22,073 nt of DNA from a virus. Of this stretch, positions 1 to 5,904 are shown piece after piece. The stretch lies in the IMG/VR virus record IMGVR_UViG_3300025942_000019, positions 1 through 22,073 of that record. One strand, written 5' to 3'. Made by a program: the position numbers and the translations under genes. Positions within the stretch are counted from its first letter, which is position 1, and every line of letters starts with the position of its first letter. The notes under the pieces are model-generated. The model made no database searches and was not told the origin of the DNA. It worked only from the letters and a program-made list of their open reading frames with translations.

Positions 1-68
1 TGAGCGGCCTGGTGGGCGTCCCGTTCGACCTGCTGGTGAACGCTGCGAGCGGTAGGGTGCCGGCGTGA
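1..68 (+). CDS. C-terminal end of an unidentified protein (partial)
   Basis: An open frame enters from the left edge, with its first full codon at base 3, and ends at TGA 66-68. The visible tail is 21 residues, ending NAASGRVPA. The stop overlaps the GTG start of queD by four bases (GTGA), the same coupling used throughout this operon, so this is probably the preceding gene of the same transcript. Too little is visible to name a family. It could equally be an open frame by chance, but the overlap style argues for a real gene. Confidence 0.45.
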   Translation, partial: SGLVGVPFDLLVNAASGRVPA

Positions 69-472
69 TCCGCATCGGCAAGACGTTCCGGTTCGAGGCA
101 GCGCACGTGCTGCCGAACCACGACGGGAAGTGTTCGCGTCCGCACGGGCACTCCTACCAGGTGGAGGTGGTGTTCGCCGCGCCGGCGCTGCCCGAGCGCC
201 AGCCCGGAGCTTCGAGCGAGGGGATGCTGATCGACTTCGGCGACGTGTCGAGCGCGTGGAAGCTGGTCGAGGACGAGTTCGACCACCGCAACCTGAACGA
301 CCGCATCCCGGCGAGCTTCCACCCGACCACCGCTGAGAACATCGCGCGCTACCTGCTCGCCTACTTCCAGTCGGAACTGCCCGACCACCTGGCCGAGGCG
401 GAGGCCGGCGTGATGGTCGAGAAGGTGCGGGTGTGGGAGACGGCGACCGGGTGGGCGGAGGCGTGGGCATGA
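65..472 (+). CDS. queD: QueD, 6-carboxy-5,6,7,8-tetrahydropterin synthase
   Basis: Converts dihydroneopterin triphosphate to 6-carboxytetrahydropterin, the second step toward preQ0. The 135-aa length is normal for the family. Visible features are the zinc histidines His14 (FEAAH), His27 and His29 (PHGHSY), the catalytic Cys23 of the CxxxHGH motif, the LIDFGD segment (55-60), Asp73-His74 (FDHRNLND) of the catalytic relay, and Glu125 (VWET) that anchors the pterin. GTG start at 65 is preceded by GGTAGGG at 51-57 and overlaps the upstream stop. The end overlaps queE by four bases (ATGA). It sits first in the visible queD-queE-folE-queC-dpdA block, which fixes its role as a QueD rather than a eukaryotic-type PTPS. 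Confidence 0.95.
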   Translation: MIRIGKTFRFEAAHVLPNHDGKCSRPHGHSYQVEVVFAAPALPERQPGASSEGMLIDFGDVSSAWKLVEDEFDHRNLNDRIPASFHPTTAENIARYLLAYFQSELPDHLAEAEAGVMVEKVRVWETATGWAEAWA

Positions 473-1218
473 GCGCCACGCAGCGCGACACGCTGACGGT
501 GCCGATCAGCGAGGTGTTCGGTCCGGTGGTGCAGGGCGAAGGGCCGCTCGCCGGCCACGTGACCGCGTTCGTGCGCGTCGCCGGCTGCGACTACCGGTGC
601 AGCTGGTGCGACACGCCGTACGCGGTGCTGCCCGAGCAGTGGGCACGCACCGCCGAACGACTCACGTACCTGGAGATCGTGGAGCGCGTGGTGGCGTGCG
701 CGCCCGGCGCGCCGTGGGTGACGCTGAGCGGCGGCAACCCCGCGCTGTACGACCTCGAGCACCTGGTGGACGAACTGTCGGTCAACGGGTACAAGAGCGC
801 GATCGAGACGCAGGGTTCGACGTGGAAGCCGTGGATGGAGTTCCTGTCCCTGGTGGTGTGGTCGCCGAAGCCGCCTTCGAGCGGGTGGAGCGCGCGGGCC
901 GAGGCGGAGGCGCCGGCGTTCGCGGCGCACGTGCTCGACTCGGGTGTGCCGGTCGCGATGAAGGTGGTCGTGTTCGACCGCGAGGACTTCCTGTGGGCGC
1001 GAGCGATGCACGACCTGTCCGGGTTCGCTGACGCCGGCCGGCCGCTGTACCTGTCGGTCGGCACCACCCCGGGCGGTGACCTGGCAGAGGTGCGGCGCGA
1101 CGTGGGCGACCGGTACGCGTGGCTGATCCAGCAGGTGTGCGACGCGACGCCACCGCTCGAAGCGATCGTCCTGCCGCAGCTGCACGTGCTCGCGTACGGC
1201 CACGCGCGGGGCGTCTGA
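469..1218 (+). CDS. queE: QueE, 7-carboxy-7-deazaguanine synthase (radical SAM)
   Basis: Radical-SAM enzyme that ring-contracts 6-carboxytetrahydropterin to 7-carboxy-7-deazaguanine. The 249-aa product shows the N-terminal [12 protein letters not shown] segment (15-26) and the iron-sulfur cluster motif Cys40-x3-Cys44-x2-Cys47 ([11 protein letters not shown]), followed by a LSGGNPAL segment matching the SAM-binding GGEP-like region. I chose ATG 469 because it makes an ATGA overlap with queD and has GGCGGAGG just upstream. A GTG at 433 in the same frame would add 12 residues lying inside queD. The gene ends in TGATG shared with folE, so translation is probably coupled. Confidence 0.94.
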   Translation: MSATQRDTLTVPISEVFGPVVQGEGPLAGHVTAFVRVAGCDYRCSWCDTPYAVLPEQWARTAERLTYLEIVERVVACAPGAPWVTLSGGNPALYDLEHLVDELSVNGYKSAIETQGSTWKPWMEFLSLVVWSPKPPSSGWSARAEAEAPAFAAHVLDSGVPVAMKVVVFDREDFLWARAMHDLSGFADAGRPLYLSVGTTPGGDLAEVRRDVGDRYAWLIQQVCDATPPLEAIVLPQLHVLAYGHARGV

Positions 1219-1796
1219 TGGACAGCGACGTCACGTACCGCTCGCTCCAGCGCACCGTCGGCGACATGCTGCTGGCGATCGGTGAAGACCCCGACCGTGA
1301 CGGGCTGCAGGAGACACCGCGCCGGTTCGCGGACGCGCTGCTCGACATGACCTCCGGGTTGGGTGAAGACCCCGGGATGCACCTGCGCACGTTCGACTCG
1401 GACGGGTACGACGAGATCGTGGTCGTGAAGGACATCCCCGTCCGCAGCCTGTGCGAGCACCACCTGCTGCCGTTCGTGGGCGTCGCGCACGTCGCGTACC
1501 TGCCCGCCGGACGGATCGTCGGCCTGTCGAAGCTCGCACGGCTGGTGGACGGGTACGCGCGCCGCTTGCAGGTGCAGGAGCGGTTGACGATGCAGGTCGC
1601 GTCCACCCTCGCCGAGTCGCCGGTGGAGCCGCGCGGCGTGGCAGTCGTGATCGAGGCCGAGCATATGTGCATGACGATGCGCGGCGTGAAGGCACCCGGC
1701 ACGCGCACCACCACATCGGTGATGCTGGGCCGGTTCCGCGAGCACCCGCCGGCACGCGCCGAGGTGCTCGACCTACTCCGAGGGGGACCCCGATGA
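1218..1796 (+). CDS. folE: FolE, GTP cyclohydrolase I
   Basis: Opens GTP to 7,8-dihydroneopterin triphosphate, the committed step that feeds QueD. The 192-aa protein has the canonical core: zinc ligands Cys79 and His82 (LCEHHLLPF) and Cys151, catalytic His81 and His149 ([10 protein letters not shown]), the [17 protein letters not shown] segment (102-118) and the TRTTTS end of the active site. ATG 1218 shares its A with the queE stop (TGATG). Another in-frame start at 1119 lies wholly inside queE and adds an arginine-rich, non-family tail, so it is rejected. A phage copy of folE placed among que genes suggests the phage boosts precursor supply beyond what host folate synthesis gives. Confidence 0.95.
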   Translation: MDSDVTYRSLQRTVGDMLLAIGEDPDRDGLQETPRRFADALLDMTSGLGEDPGMHLRTFDSDGYDEIVVVKDIPVRSLCEHHLLPFVGVAHVAYLPAGRIVGLSKLARLVDGYARRLQVQERLTMQVASTLAESPVEPRGVAVVIEAEHMCMTMRGVKAPGTRTTTSVMLGRFREHPPARAEVLDLLRGGPR

Positions 1797-2506
1797 CTAG
1801 CGCACTCGTCCTGTTCAGCGGCGGGCAGGACTCCACCACCTGCCTCGCGTGGGCACTGCACGAGCAGACCGAGAACCGGATCGGGTTCGACGAGGTGGCT
1901 GCGCTCAGCTTCGACTACGGCCAGCGGCACGCGGTCGAGCTGCACTGCGCGGACGAGATCACCGACGCGTGGGGCGTGCCGCACTGGTCGCTCGGGCTGC
2001 CGATCCTGCACGAGCTACACGGCGGCGCGCTCACCGACGGTGGCCGCAAGATCGAGGCGCAGGCAACGACCGGCTACCAGGCCGACAAGGGCCTACCGTC
2101 CACGTTCATCCCGGGCCGGAACCTGTTGTTCTTCACGGCCGCTGCGGCGTTCGGCGTGCCGCGCGACTTCAAGACGCTCGTGACCGGTATCTGCCAGGCC
2201 GACGACGCCGGCTACCCGGACTGTCGCGGCACGTTCGCGCACGCCGCGGAGGCCGCGATCCGCCTCGCGCTGGACGAGCCGACCTTCACCATCGAGGCGC
2301 CGCTGTTGTACCGCTCGAAGGCGGAGACGTGGAAGCTCGCGGACGAGCTCGGGGTGCTGCAGGACGTGATCCGCCGGACGCACACGTGCTACCAGGGCAA
2401 CCGCTCGGTGCTGCACCCGTGGGGGTACGGGTGCGGTGAGTGTCCCGCGTGCGGCGAGCGTGCGAAGGGCTGGGCGCAGGCGTTCGGCGATCGCGCTGTG
2501 GTGTGA
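1793..2506 (+). CDS. queC: QueC, 7-cyano-7-deazaguanine (preQ0) synthase
   Basis: ATP-dependent ligase that turns CDG plus ammonia into preQ0. The 237-aa protein starts with the PP-loop SGGQDST (9-15) used for adenylation. It carries the FDYGQRH segment, the [11 protein letters not shown] loop, and the C-terminal zinc site Cys199, Cys214, Cys217, Cys220 ([11 protein letters not shown]). ATG 1793 overlaps the folE stop (ATGA) and follows CCGAGGGGGA. A frame extension back to 1451 lies inside folE and is a shadow. The stop overlaps the GTG start of dpdA. No fusion to an amidotransferase domain is present, so this QueC should stop at the nitrile, preQ0. Confidence 0.95.
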   Translation: MTSALVLFSGGQDSTTCLAWALHEQTENRIGFDEVAALSFDYGQRHAVELHCADEITDAWGVPHWSLGLPILHELHGGALTDGGRKIEAQATTGYQADKGLPSTFIPGRNLLFFTAAAAFGVPRDFKTLVTGICQADDAGYPDCRGTFAHAAEAAIRLALDEPTFTIEAPLLYRSKAETWKLADELGVLQDVIRRTHTCYQGNRSVLHPWGYGCGECPACGERAKGWAQAFGDRAVV

Positions 2507-3345
2507 GGCTGCACCTTGCAGGCATCCCCGCACAGGTCGCCGCGGACGCCGGCGTGAGGATGCACCTGGCCGGCGGCACCGGCGGGCACTACAGCGTGGA
2601 CCGCGACATGCGCATCGGCGTCGAGGCGATCAACCGCAACCGCTACCCGTACCACCTGATCACGTTCGCGTACGCCAAGGAACGCCGCGAGTTGATGCCG
2701 GCCTGGAAGCACCACCCGTGCACCGTGATGATCGACTCCGGGGCGTTCACCGCGTACACGCAGGGCAAGCACATCAGCCTCGCGAAGTACGCGCAGTTCA
2801 TCCGCGACTTCGAGCGGTTGTGCCCGGACGTGGCGGAGAGCGTGTTCGTGTCGCTGGACGTGATCGGCGACCAGGCGGCGACGTGGACGAACTACCGCCG
2901 GCTCACCGACCGCGGCTGCGAGGTGCTGCCGGTCGTCACGATGGGCGCCGGCATGGACGACGTGCGGCGCGCGGTGGACGCCTACCCGTACGTCTGCCTG
3001 GGCGGGCTGGTCGGCAGGGGGCAGGCCGCGTTCGACTGGCTCGACCAGGTGTACGACACCCTCGCGAAGCTGCCCGAGCTACCGCGGACGCACCTGCTCG
3101 GGATCGCGACGAAGCGGGCGGTGCTGCGCTACCCGTGCTTCTCGACGGACTCGTCCTCGTGGCTGTCGCCGTTCCGGTGGGGCGGCCAGCTGCGGTCGGG
3201 CCACCGCCTGCCGAACTACCACGAGTCGCACGAAGCCTCAGCCGCGATGCGGCACCACATGAGCGGCGTCGTGGCCGGGTACGCTCGGCTGATGCAGCAC
3301 GCAACGAGCTACTGGACTCAGAGAGGTGTGACGTGGCCGGAGTGA
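2503..3345 (+). CDS. dpdA: DpdA-type DNA guanine transglycosylase (TGT-like)
   Basis: Predicted to swap guanine in DNA for the 7-deazaguanine made by the four preceding enzymes. The 280-aa protein resembles phage DpdA, a shortened relative of tRNA-guanine transglycosylase. It begins MRLHLAGI and has DSGAF (78-82, candidate general base Asp78), FVSLDVIGD (115-123), LPVVTMG (142-148), CLGGLVGRG (165-173, equivalent to the TGT GGL motif) and STDSSSW (214-220, candidate nucleophile Asp216). The C-terminal four-ligand zinc site of tRNA enzymes is not obvious, as expected for the DNA-acting class. GTG 2503 overlaps the queC stop. GTG 2554 (giving MRMHLAGG) is an alternative start. Assignment to the family is firm; DNA as substrate is inferred from family and context. 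Confidence 0.88.
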   Translation: MRLHLAGIPAQVAADAGVRMHLAGGTGGHYSVDRDMRIGVEAINRNRYPYHLITFAYAKERRELMPAWKHHPCTVMIDSGAFTAYTQGKHISLAKYAQFIRDFERLCPDVAESVFVSLDVIGDQAATWTNYRRLTDRGCEVLPVVTMGAGMDDVRRAVDAYPYVCLGGLVGRGQAAFDWLDQVYDTLAKLPELPRTHLLGIATKRAVLRYPCFSTDSSSWLSPFRWGGQLRSGHRLPNYHESHEASAAMRHHMSGVVAGYARLMQHATSYWTQRGVTWPE

Positions 3346-4013
3346 AGCCGATCGAGGTCGTGCACGTACCAGCGGACACGCTGCGAGCGAACGCGTGGAA
3401 CCCGAACGAGCAGACGCCGCGGGTGCGCGAGGCGGTCGGCGAGTCGGTCGCCGAGTTCGGGTTCATCGACCCGATCCTGGTGCGGCCCCACCCGGACGGG
3501 TCCGGGTACGAGATCGTGGACGGCGAGCACCGGTGGGAAGCCGCGCTCGCCGCCGGCGCGACGGACGTGCCGGTGATCGTGCGTGACCTGTCCGACGCGG
3601 ACGCGAAGCGGTTGACGGTGATCCTGAACGAGACGCGGGGGCAGGCGGACACGATCGGCCTCGCGCAGCTGCTGGCGCAACTGGACGACGAGATCGGCAC
3701 CGACGCGCTGCTGAAGGGCCTGCCGTACACCGGCGACGAGTTGGCGGACCTGGTGAAGATGGCGGACGTGGACTGGGGTCACGTGGACATGCGTCGCGGC
3801 GGGCCGGTCGAGTCGAAGCGGCGTGGCGGTGGGGCGGTCACCGATCCCGGGTGGCACACGATCAACGTGCGCGTGACGGACGAGCAGCACGCCGTGCTCG
3901 CAGACGCGTTCACCCGGTACATGGCGGATCGGGACGGGGAGATCGCGGAGGACGTCGCGTGGGGCTTGTTCGTGGAGCACCTGGCGGCGGACTACCTCGC
4001 CGGCCCCGGTTGA
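3333..4013 (+). CDS. ParB-like (ParB/Srx fold) protein, possible partner of DpdA
   Basis: A 226-aa protein with an N-terminal ParB/Srx domain at about residues 5-105: WNPNEQ (22-27), GFIDPILVRP (43-52), the nucleotide-binding VDGEHRWEA motif (62-70, replacing the GERR of chromosomal ParB) and ILNETRG (98-104). No central helix-turn-helix typical of partition ParB is evident. Residues 176-226 form a separate module that recurs as the small gene at 4918-5172. GTG 3333 lies inside dpdA and follows GAGAGG (3321-3326) at good spacing; GTG 3342 is an alternative. Bacterial Dpd systems need a ParB/DndB-like ATPase (DpdB) with DpdA, so the overlap with dpdA suggests a similar accessory role. A partition or nuclease role is the alternative. 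Confidence 0.82.
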   Translation: MAGVKPIEVVHVPADTLRANAWNPNEQTPRVREAVGESVAEFGFIDPILVRPHPDGSGYEIVDGEHRWEAALAAGATDVPVIVRDLSDADAKRLTVILNETRGQADTIGLAQLLAQLDDEIGTDALLKGLPYTGDELADLVKMADVDWGHVDMRRGGPVESKRRGGGAVTDPGWHTINVRVTDEQHAVLADAFTRYMADRDGEIAEDVAWGLFVEHLAADYLAGPG

Positions 4014-4078
4014 TGAAGCGTTCGTGAAGCTGAGTTCCATGGGGAGACAACGCGAAGCGTTCGTGTGAACCTACGTAC
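4012..4078 (+). promoter_or_regulatory. Promoter cassette copy A (leaderless-type)
   Basis: This 67-base element runs from the stop codon of the ParB-like gene to the ATG at 4079. It opens with GATGAAGCGTTCGTGAA (4012-4028), then GGGGAGACA (4041-4049). GAGACA at 4044-4049 serves as a -35-like hexamer (TTGACA at 4 of 6). A 17-base spacer separates it from GAACCT (4067-4072, preceded by TGT, an extended -10 feature), then six bases to ATG. No Shine-Dalgarno lies at normal distance from ATG. Copies B, C and D elsewhere keep the same geometry. The promoter reading is inference; the repeat itself is directly visible. Confidence 0.7.
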
Positions 4079-4324
4079 ATGGGAACCACGCAGAACACCA
4101 CCGAGAACCTGACCGCCGCGATCGCCCGCCTCGACGCTGGCAAGGCGTACTGGATGGTCACGCGCTACCTCAGCGACGACGCCTACGACCTGGCGACCCG
4201 CGCCTCCGAGAACCTGCACGGCGTCGGCCTCACCGGGCTGTGCGAAGACATCCGCGACGGCCACGCCGACTACAGCGACCTTCGCGACGCGCTCGCCACC
4301 GCGCTGAACGTCACGCTCCACTAG
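4079..4324 (+). CDS. Small phage protein of unknown function, MGTT start
   Basis: An 81-aa protein that begins MGTTQNTTENL, the same opening found in two other cassette genes (8513 minus, 20237 plus). The remainder is helical and mildly acidic, with no Cys, no membrane segment and no recognised domain (TAAIARLDAGKAYWMV, LTGLCEDIRDGHAD). It is preceded by promoter cassette A and followed 13 bases later by a strong hairpin, so it forms a self-contained transcription unit. Codon use is like its neighbours. Function unknown. Confidence 0.75.
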   Translation: MGTTQNTTENLTAAIARLDAGKAYWMVTRYLSDDAYDLATRASENLHGVGLTGLCEDIRDGHADYSDLRDALATALNVTLH

Positions 4325-4337
4325 CGGCGCGAATGCG

Positions 4338-4371
4338 GGGGGCGGGGAGCCGGCGGCGGCACCCCGCCCCC
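4338..4371 (+). terminator. Strong GC hairpin after the 4079 gene
   Basis: GGGGGCGGGG (4338-4347) pairs perfectly with CCCCGCCCCC (4362-4371) over 10 bp with a 14-base loop. No T-tract follows, which is common for terminators in GC-rich actinophages. It lies 13 bases after the stop at 4324. Confidence 0.65.
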
Positions 4372-4464
4372 TCCGCCGTCCTGGGTTGCTGCTTCCTCCC
4401 GGAAGGTTCAGGGTAAGAAAGAACAGGCCGGACTTTCCCACACCCCCCGGCCCGGGAGGAACCC

Positions 4465-4884
4465 ATGCTCAAGCGACTGCTCGTGATCGCGCTCGCAGCG
4501 GTCGGAGTGCTGGCACTGCCCGCCGCCGCATCGGCGTGCAACGCCACCTCGGCCGGCGCCCCGGTCTACGTGGACGGTCTGACCCGCATGACGGCGGGCA
4601 TCCACTGCGACAGCTACACGGGCGGCACGTACGAGATCCGGGTCTACTTGCAGGGCTCGGCCGGCGGCTATCACAGCGTCCACGTCCCGACGCCGCTCAA
4701 GCGGACGGTCACCCCCCCGAACGTCGTGCCCTACAACCGGCTCGACGACTACTACGAGCAGTGCCAGTACCTGACGCCGCAGGACACGTCGATGCGGATC
4801 AAGACGGTGATCGAGAATCTCGGCACAGGCTCGATCGACGTCGCCTACTCAGGCGGTGTCGCGCGGCCCGCGGCCTGCCAGTGA
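4465..4884 (+). CDS. Secreted or surface-anchored small protein with signal peptide
   Basis: A 139-aa protein with a clear export signal: MLKR, a hydrophobic core (residues 5-18), then AAASA-C with cleavage likely after Ala24. Cys25 right after the site could be lipidated, but the lipobox ASAC is weak, so ordinary signal peptidase cleavage is also possible. The mature part is about 115 residues and beta-rich, with three further Cys that could form disulfides. ATG 4465 follows GGGAGGA (4454-4460) at four bases. The region upstream (4372-4453) has an unusually A-rich patch (GGTAAGAAAGAACAGG, 4412-4427) that may be a promoter. No family recognised; an envelope role such as superinfection exclusion is only a guess. 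Confidence 0.75.
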   Translation: MLKRLLVIALAAVGVLALPAAASACNATSAGAPVYVDGLTRMTAGIHCDSYTGGTYEIRVYLQGSAGGYHSVHVPTPLKRTVTPPNVVPYNRLDDYYEQCQYLTPQDTSMRIKTVIENLGTGSIDVAYSGGVARPAACQ

Positions 4885-4888
4885 GGGG

Positions 4889-4919
4889 CCGCCACGCACG
4901 GGTTGCGTGGTGGTACTAT
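4889..4919 (+). promoter_or_regulatory. Hairpin followed by an extended -10-like sequence
   Basis: CCGCCACGCA (4889-4898) pairs with TGCGTGGTGG (4904-4913), ten pairs including one G-T, around the loop CGGGT. It is followed by TGG-TACTAT (4911-4919), a good match to an extended -10 element. No T-tract follows the hairpin. It could be an operator overlapping a promoter for the next gene, or a processing site after the secreted protein gene. No convincing -35 is visible. Confidence 0.4.
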
Positions 4920-5172
4920 GGGGGTGGCTCCCGCCATGCCCGACCCCTCCTACCTGACGAACCTGACGGTGCGCTGCAGCCCGGACGCGATCCGGCTGAT
5001 ACGCCTGTGCGCTGACCGGTTCTACGGCGACGGCCCGCGGCCGGTCACCGACCCGGTGGCGATCGGGTGGATGCTGGAGCTACTCGCGGCCGACTACCTT
5101 GCAGGCCCGAGGCAGCCTCATCCGGGGGCCGGCCTGCGCCGGCTCGTGGAGAACCGTCGGAGGGACGCATGA
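4918..5172 (+). CDS. Small protein homologous to the C-terminal module of the ParB-like protein
   Basis: Up to 84 aa. Its central part, LTVRCSPDA to ADYLAGP, aligns without gaps over 49 residues to residues 177-225 of the ParB-like protein (17 identities, 13 of them in the last 18 positions, including LAADYLAGP). This is therefore a stand-alone copy of that domain, perhaps an oligomerisation or protein-binding module. The start is uncertain: ATG 4918, GTG 4924 or ATG 4936, the last having GGGGGTGG upstream. If TACTAT at 4914-4919 is the -10, the later starts are more likely. The end overlaps the next gene by ATGA. Function unknown, but the shared module hints at interaction with the ParB-like protein or its partners. 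Confidence 0.7.
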   Translation: MGVAPAMPDPSYLTNLTVRCSPDAIRLIRLCADRFYGDGPRPVTDPVAIGWMLELLAADYLAGPRQPHPGAGLRRLVENRRRDA

Positions 5173-5531
5173 GCACGACGCACACGTACCACCCGGACAG
5201 CCTGGAGCACGGCCTGTCGGACGACTGTCCGCGCTGCTCGGAGCACGCGAACGACCCGCTCGTGTCGCTCGACCAGGCGCACGTGGAGGCGCTGTGGCGG
5301 CAGATGGTGGCGGTCGAGTTCGGCGGCGGCGGCATGTACCGGTCGCACGCCGAGGCGCGGGCGTGCCGGCACCTCTACAGCCTCGGGCTGTTCCTGCAGC
5401 GGATCGGGATCGACCCGCGGGCGGTGCAGCTCGACCCGCCCGCGGTGATCGACACGCCGTGCATGGACTGCGGCCAGCTGCACCACGCAGCCCGTTGTCC
5501 CCGCTGCGGGACGGCCCGTAGGCGCACATGA
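5169..5531 (+). CDS. Small zinc-binding phage protein
   Basis: A 120-aa protein with an N-terminal DDCPRCSEHANDP segment (about 18-30), of a style frequent in actinophage small proteins, and a C-terminal zinc ribbon with two CxxC knuckles (CMDCGQ and RCPRCG). The middle is helical. ATG 5169 overlaps the previous stop (ATGA) and follows GGAGGGA. Earlier in-frame starts back to 5067 lie in the previous gene. It is the last gene of the rightward block. It may bind nucleic acid or a protein; no specific role is known to me. Confidence 0.75.
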   Translation: MSTTHTYHPDSLEHGLSDDCPRCSEHANDPLVSLDQAHVEALWRQMVAVEFGGGGMYRSHAEARACRHLYSLGLFLQRIGIDPRAVQLDPPAVIDTPCMDCGQLHHAARCPRCGTARRRT

Positions 5532-5543
5532 CCCGCAGCGGGG
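5499..5543 (+). terminator. Inverted repeat spanning the end of the zinc protein gene
   Basis: CCCCGCTGCGGG (5499-5510) is exactly inverted as CCCGCAGCGGGG (5532-5543), 12 bp arms with a 21-base loop containing the stop codon (TGA 5529-5531). It is placed as expected for an end-of-operon hairpin. There is no T-tract. Confidence 0.5.
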
Positions 5544-5637
5544 GCACAGCGCGGCCCTGTCGCGCGTTGAGGGGCCTAGGCACCCTACCCCACAGGGTCG
5601 GCACCTTTGGCCGGCAGACGGCCGCTATGCGCCGCAT
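5544..5637. other. First part of the non-coding stretch 5532-5904
   Basis: No gene is supported here. Two weak hairpins can be drawn (ACCCT...AGGGT at 5582-5598 and GGCCG...CGGCC around 5609-5623). The rest of the 373-base gap is taken up by promoter cassette B, a possible non-coding transcript and the convergent terminator, listed separately. Confidence 0.5.
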
Positions 5638-5703
5638 GATGAAGCGTGCGTGAACCTGGGCGCGGAGGGGAGACAGCGCGAGCGTCCCGTGCGAACGTTG
5701 TTG
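5638..5703 (+). promoter_or_regulatory. Promoter cassette copy B
   Basis: The element aligns gaplessly to copies A and C. GATGAAGCGTGCGTGAACCT (5638-5657) has one change in its first 17 bases relative to A and C. GGGGAGACA is conserved, with GAGACA at 5670-5675. A 17-base spacer follows, then GAACGT (5693-5698, preceded by TGC). Five bases later is GTG at 5704, where copies A, C and D have ATG six bases after the -10. Unlike the other copies it does not lead into a recognisable gene. Confidence 0.65.
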
Positions 5704-5898
5704 GTGCAGGGCCGGGAGCGCGAGTTAGTAACCCGGCCGGGACGGCAGCGGTAACCACTCCGCACGGATCGCCCGAAGCCCGAGCTACGAACTAGGGGGC
5801 CACGGCGGCAGAGATCGCGCCCGGTGTCGTTGGCATCCGCCGATGGCCCTGCACATGAGCGAGCACTAGGAGGGCCGGCACCGACGGGTGCCGGCCCT
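5704..5898 (+). ncRNA. Candidate short transcript without a gene, from cassette B to terminator
   Basis: Downstream of promoter cassette B lies about 195 bases ending in the strong terminator at 5871-5898. The only reading frame at the expected start position is 16 codons (GTG 5704 to TAA 5752-5754), encoding a short Arg-rich peptide unlike the MGTT genes. A hairpin GGCCGGG (5710-5716)/CCCGGCC (5732-5738) lies at the 5' end. No tRNA cloverleaf or T-loop could be fitted. It may be a small RNA, a leader peptide, or the remains of a lost cassette gene. Speculative. Confidence 0.35.
5871..5898. terminator. Bidirectional terminator between convergent operons
   Basis: AGGGCCGGCACC (5871-5882) and GGTGCCGGCCCT (5887-5898) form a perfect 12-bp stem with a four-base GACG loop. 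It lies six bases beyond the endolysin stop on the minus strand and at the end of the rightward region, so it can serve both directions. Confidence 0.8.
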
Positions 5899-5904
5899 CG
5901 GTGT

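Noticed and set aside
1311-1345. GAGACA within folE as another cassette promoter
   Set aside because: No conserved upstream block and no start codon at the required distance; it is a chance match inside coding sequence.
3333-4013. Chromosome- or plasmid-type partition system (ParA/ParB/parS)
   Set aside because: No ParA gene and no repeated parS-like palindrome are visible, and the helix-turn-helix part of partition ParB is missing.
4338-4371. The G-rich/C-rich repeat as a protein-binding or G-quadruplex element
   Set aside because: Perfect self-complementarity just after a stop codon is more simply explained as a terminator hairpin.
5842-5868. Short ATG frame before the bidirectional terminator (eight codons)
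   Set aside because: Too short, no ribosome binding site, no support beyond an ATG.
5694-5870. Possible tRNA in the non-coding stretch, on either strand
   Set aside because: No T-loop (GTTCRANTC) or D-arm in register and no 7-bp acceptor stem could be fitted.
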